A DNA stretch of 64,000 nucleotides from Ancylobacter amanitiformis (lineage in GTDB: Bacteria > Pseudomonadota > Alphaproteobacteria > Rhizobiales > Xanthobacteraceae). Positions 63,866-64,000 of the stretch are shown piece by piece (position 1 is the stretch's first letter; every line of letters starts with the position of its first letter). The stretch is taken from assembly GCF_030814815.1 (NCBI RefSeq), contig NZ_JAUSVR010000009.1, positions 124,001 through 188,000 of the forward strand, given 5' to 3'. The notes under the pieces are model-generated. The model saw nothing but the letters and a program-made list of their open reading frames with translations, was not told the DNA's origin and did not search any database. The position numbers were made by a program, and so were the translations under genes.

Positions 63866-63909
63866 CCCGCCTCAATATGCGGCAATGGGGTGCTGCTTAT
63901 TGAGGCGGG
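63866..63909. terminator. Long perfect hairpin before DUF2126 operon
   Basis: CCCGCCTCAATA (63866-63877) and TATTGAGGCGGG (63898-63909) form a 12-bp stem, with a further six pairs (one G-T) inside and a six-base loop. It lies between the stop of a gene entering from the right edge and the DUF2126 operon, so a terminator is the simplest reading; the T tract is short. Confidence 0.55.
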
Positions 63910-63921
63910 CATGTGCCGGCA

Positions 63922-64000
63922 TCACGGCGCCGGCTGCGCGCTGGCGGGCGGTTCGCCCGAAGGCGGCACGGCGGCGGTCGCGGGCTTCTTGCCCCGGCTC
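63922..64000 (-). CDS. C-terminal end of an unknown protein (partial)
   Basis: A minus-strand frame open from the window edge ends at a TGA (63922-63924) after SRGKKPATAAVPPSGEPPAS and a few more residues. The Pro/Ala-rich tail is typical of a disordered C-terminus but names no family. The hairpin at 63866-63909 follows at the right distance for a terminator, which supports a real gene end. Confidence 0.35.
   Translation of the reverse strand, partial: SRGKKPATAAVPPSGEPPASAQPAP

Overview
This window looks like chromosomal DNA from a high-GC alphaproteobacterium of the order Hyphomicrobiales. The closest fit is the Xanthobacteraceae (Ancylobacter, Starkeya, Xanthobacter or Azorhizobium type). 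That placement is inferred from gene content, not from a database search. The supporting content is an F0 ATP synthase operon with split b and b' subunits and no F1 genes, a CcrM GANTC methylase, the ChvI-ChvG-HprK-PTS block, an ImuA-ImuB-DnaE2 mutasome, and two GTTC-N7-GTTC LexA boxes. No tRNA, rRNA, IS element, prophage or CRISPR array was seen. Coding density is high and very long antisense open frames are common, as expected at this GC content.

Layout. 0-1.4 kb: the end of a SleB-type cell-wall hydrolase and a gene-free stretch with 17-bp repeats. 1.4-4.2 kb: atpI-B-E-F'-F on the minus strand. 4.5-9.8 kb: smc, an Lrp/AsnC regulator and a DMT exporter. 10.2-14.5 kb: ccrM, csbD-like, mutY, a DUF721 gene and a DsbA-like gene. 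14.7-25.4 kb: a VOC gene coupled to a radical SAM gene with its own LexA box, a glycosyltransferase, moaB, a YpfJ-type zinc peptidase, a hydrolase and ring-cleaving dioxygenase pair opposite a LysR regulator, ohrR, and a SorC regulator with a SAF-domain oxidoreductase. 25.6-31.7 kb: the SOS mutasome imuA-imuB-dnaE2. 31.8-36.6 kb: a GtrA/GT39/GT2 lipid-linked glycosylation operon opposite a ChbG/HpnK deacetylase, and a DUF983 gene. 36.9-46.4 kb: small proteins, exoD, a YegD-like Hsp70, a diguanylate cyclase, fpr, a GNAT, ahcY and an SGNH hydrolase.

46.4-53.0 kb holds the envelope-stress and carbon-signalling block: chvI, chvG, hprK, an EIIA-Man domain protein and HPr on the minus strand. Opposite them lie a HugZ-like FMN protein and a PEP carboxykinase homologue whose active-site motifs are extensively altered. 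53.1-56.7 kb: an NhaD-type antiporter, recR and ampG. 56.8-63.7 kb: a three-gene operon of DUF2126/transglutaminase, circularly permuted ATP-grasp with alpha-E, and transglutaminase. This is a widespread but experimentally obscure peptide-modification system.

Best candidates for something new: (1) the full-length but motif-eroded PckA homologue beside chvI/hprK; (2) the LexA box in front of a PA0069-type radical SAM gene, which suggests an uncharacterised SOS repair function; (3) a repeat-driven low-complexity insertion in the PHP region of DnaE2; (4) a 30-residue membrane protein gene; (5) several perfect inverted repeats placed as operators, at ahcY, the diguanylate cyclase, the DMT exporter and lysR/dioxygenase.
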